Origin: Prolixibacteraceae bacterium | GTDB lineage: Bacteria > Bacteroidota > Bacteroidia > Bacteroidales > Prolixibacteraceae | Direction: 5' to 3' | Assembly (NCBI GenBank): GCA_003450125.1 | Contig: DMFR01000399.1 | Location: forward strand, 7,652 to 13,056 | DNA length: 5,405 bases | In this document: in pieces, positions 5,311 to 5,405 of the stretch | Position numbering within the stretch: position 1 is the first letter of the stretch | Layout of the letters: every line of letters starts with the position of its first letter | Notes under the pieces: generated by a model | Told to the model about the DNA's origin: nothing | Seen by the model: only the letters and a program-made list of their open reading frames with translations | The model's database searches: none | Program-made: the position numbers and the translations under genes

Positions 5311-5405
5311 TTCACTATTTTTAGAAACAAAGCAAATTTCATGTAATTGAGGCTCTAAGATAATAATTTAATGATAGGATTTTAGTTTAATTTTCACTGT
5401 TGTCC

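Overview
The window is AT-rich DNA, most likely from a member of the Bacteroidota (Cytophaga/Sphingobacteria/Flavobacteria-like). This is inferred from A-rich leaders without a Shine-Dalgarno sequence, a candidate TTTG / TAnnTTTG-type promoter before the ferritin-like pair, and the protein content. No species is claimed.

Layout, left to right. (1) Positions 1-173, plus strand: the 3' end of a YefM/Phd-type antitoxin gene, overlapping by four bases a YoeB-like toxin gene that stops after 40 codons. It keeps only the N-terminal half of the toxin and none of the usual catalytic residues, so this is a broken toxin-antitoxin module. (2) Positions 174-870: no convincing gene. The main content is a roughly 306-bp imperfect palindrome (460-765) with 17-bp terminal inverted repeats, an inner 28-bp inverted repeat, and a fourfold 9-bp tandem repeat in its left arm. 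It looks like a non-autonomous mobile element. (3) Positions 871-1917, minus strand: a secreted alpha/beta hydrolase of the hormone-sensitive-lipase (family IV) esterase type with a complete catalytic triad. (4) Positions 2089-2237: a second, unrelated MITE-like palindrome with 13-bp perfect terminal inverted repeats, built inside from CTCTGTG-type units in both orientations. (5) Positions 2278-3821, minus strand: two tandem ferritin-like (PF13668-type) genes 20 bp apart. The upstream gene encodes a predicted lipoprotein and the downstream one a protein with a Tat-like signal. Both keep a full set of putative diiron ligands, and a candidate promoter lies just upstream. (6) Positions 3822-4263: a 442-bp intergenic stretch with that promoter and some weak inverted repeats. 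(7) Positions 4264-5310, minus strand: a two-transmembrane sensor histidine kinase with no PAS, HAMP or receiver domain, carrying a run of eight G in its coding strand.

How the parts relate. The two ferritin-like proteins are probably co-transcribed and act outside the cytoplasm, perhaps in iron or oxidative-stress handling, but no substrate can be read from sequence. The esterase stands alone between the two palindromic elements. The kinase has no response regulator in the window, and nothing links it directly to the ferritin-like genes. No clearly new multi-gene system is visible. The best leads are the 460-765 element, the secreted ferritin-like pair, and the G8 tract in the kinase.
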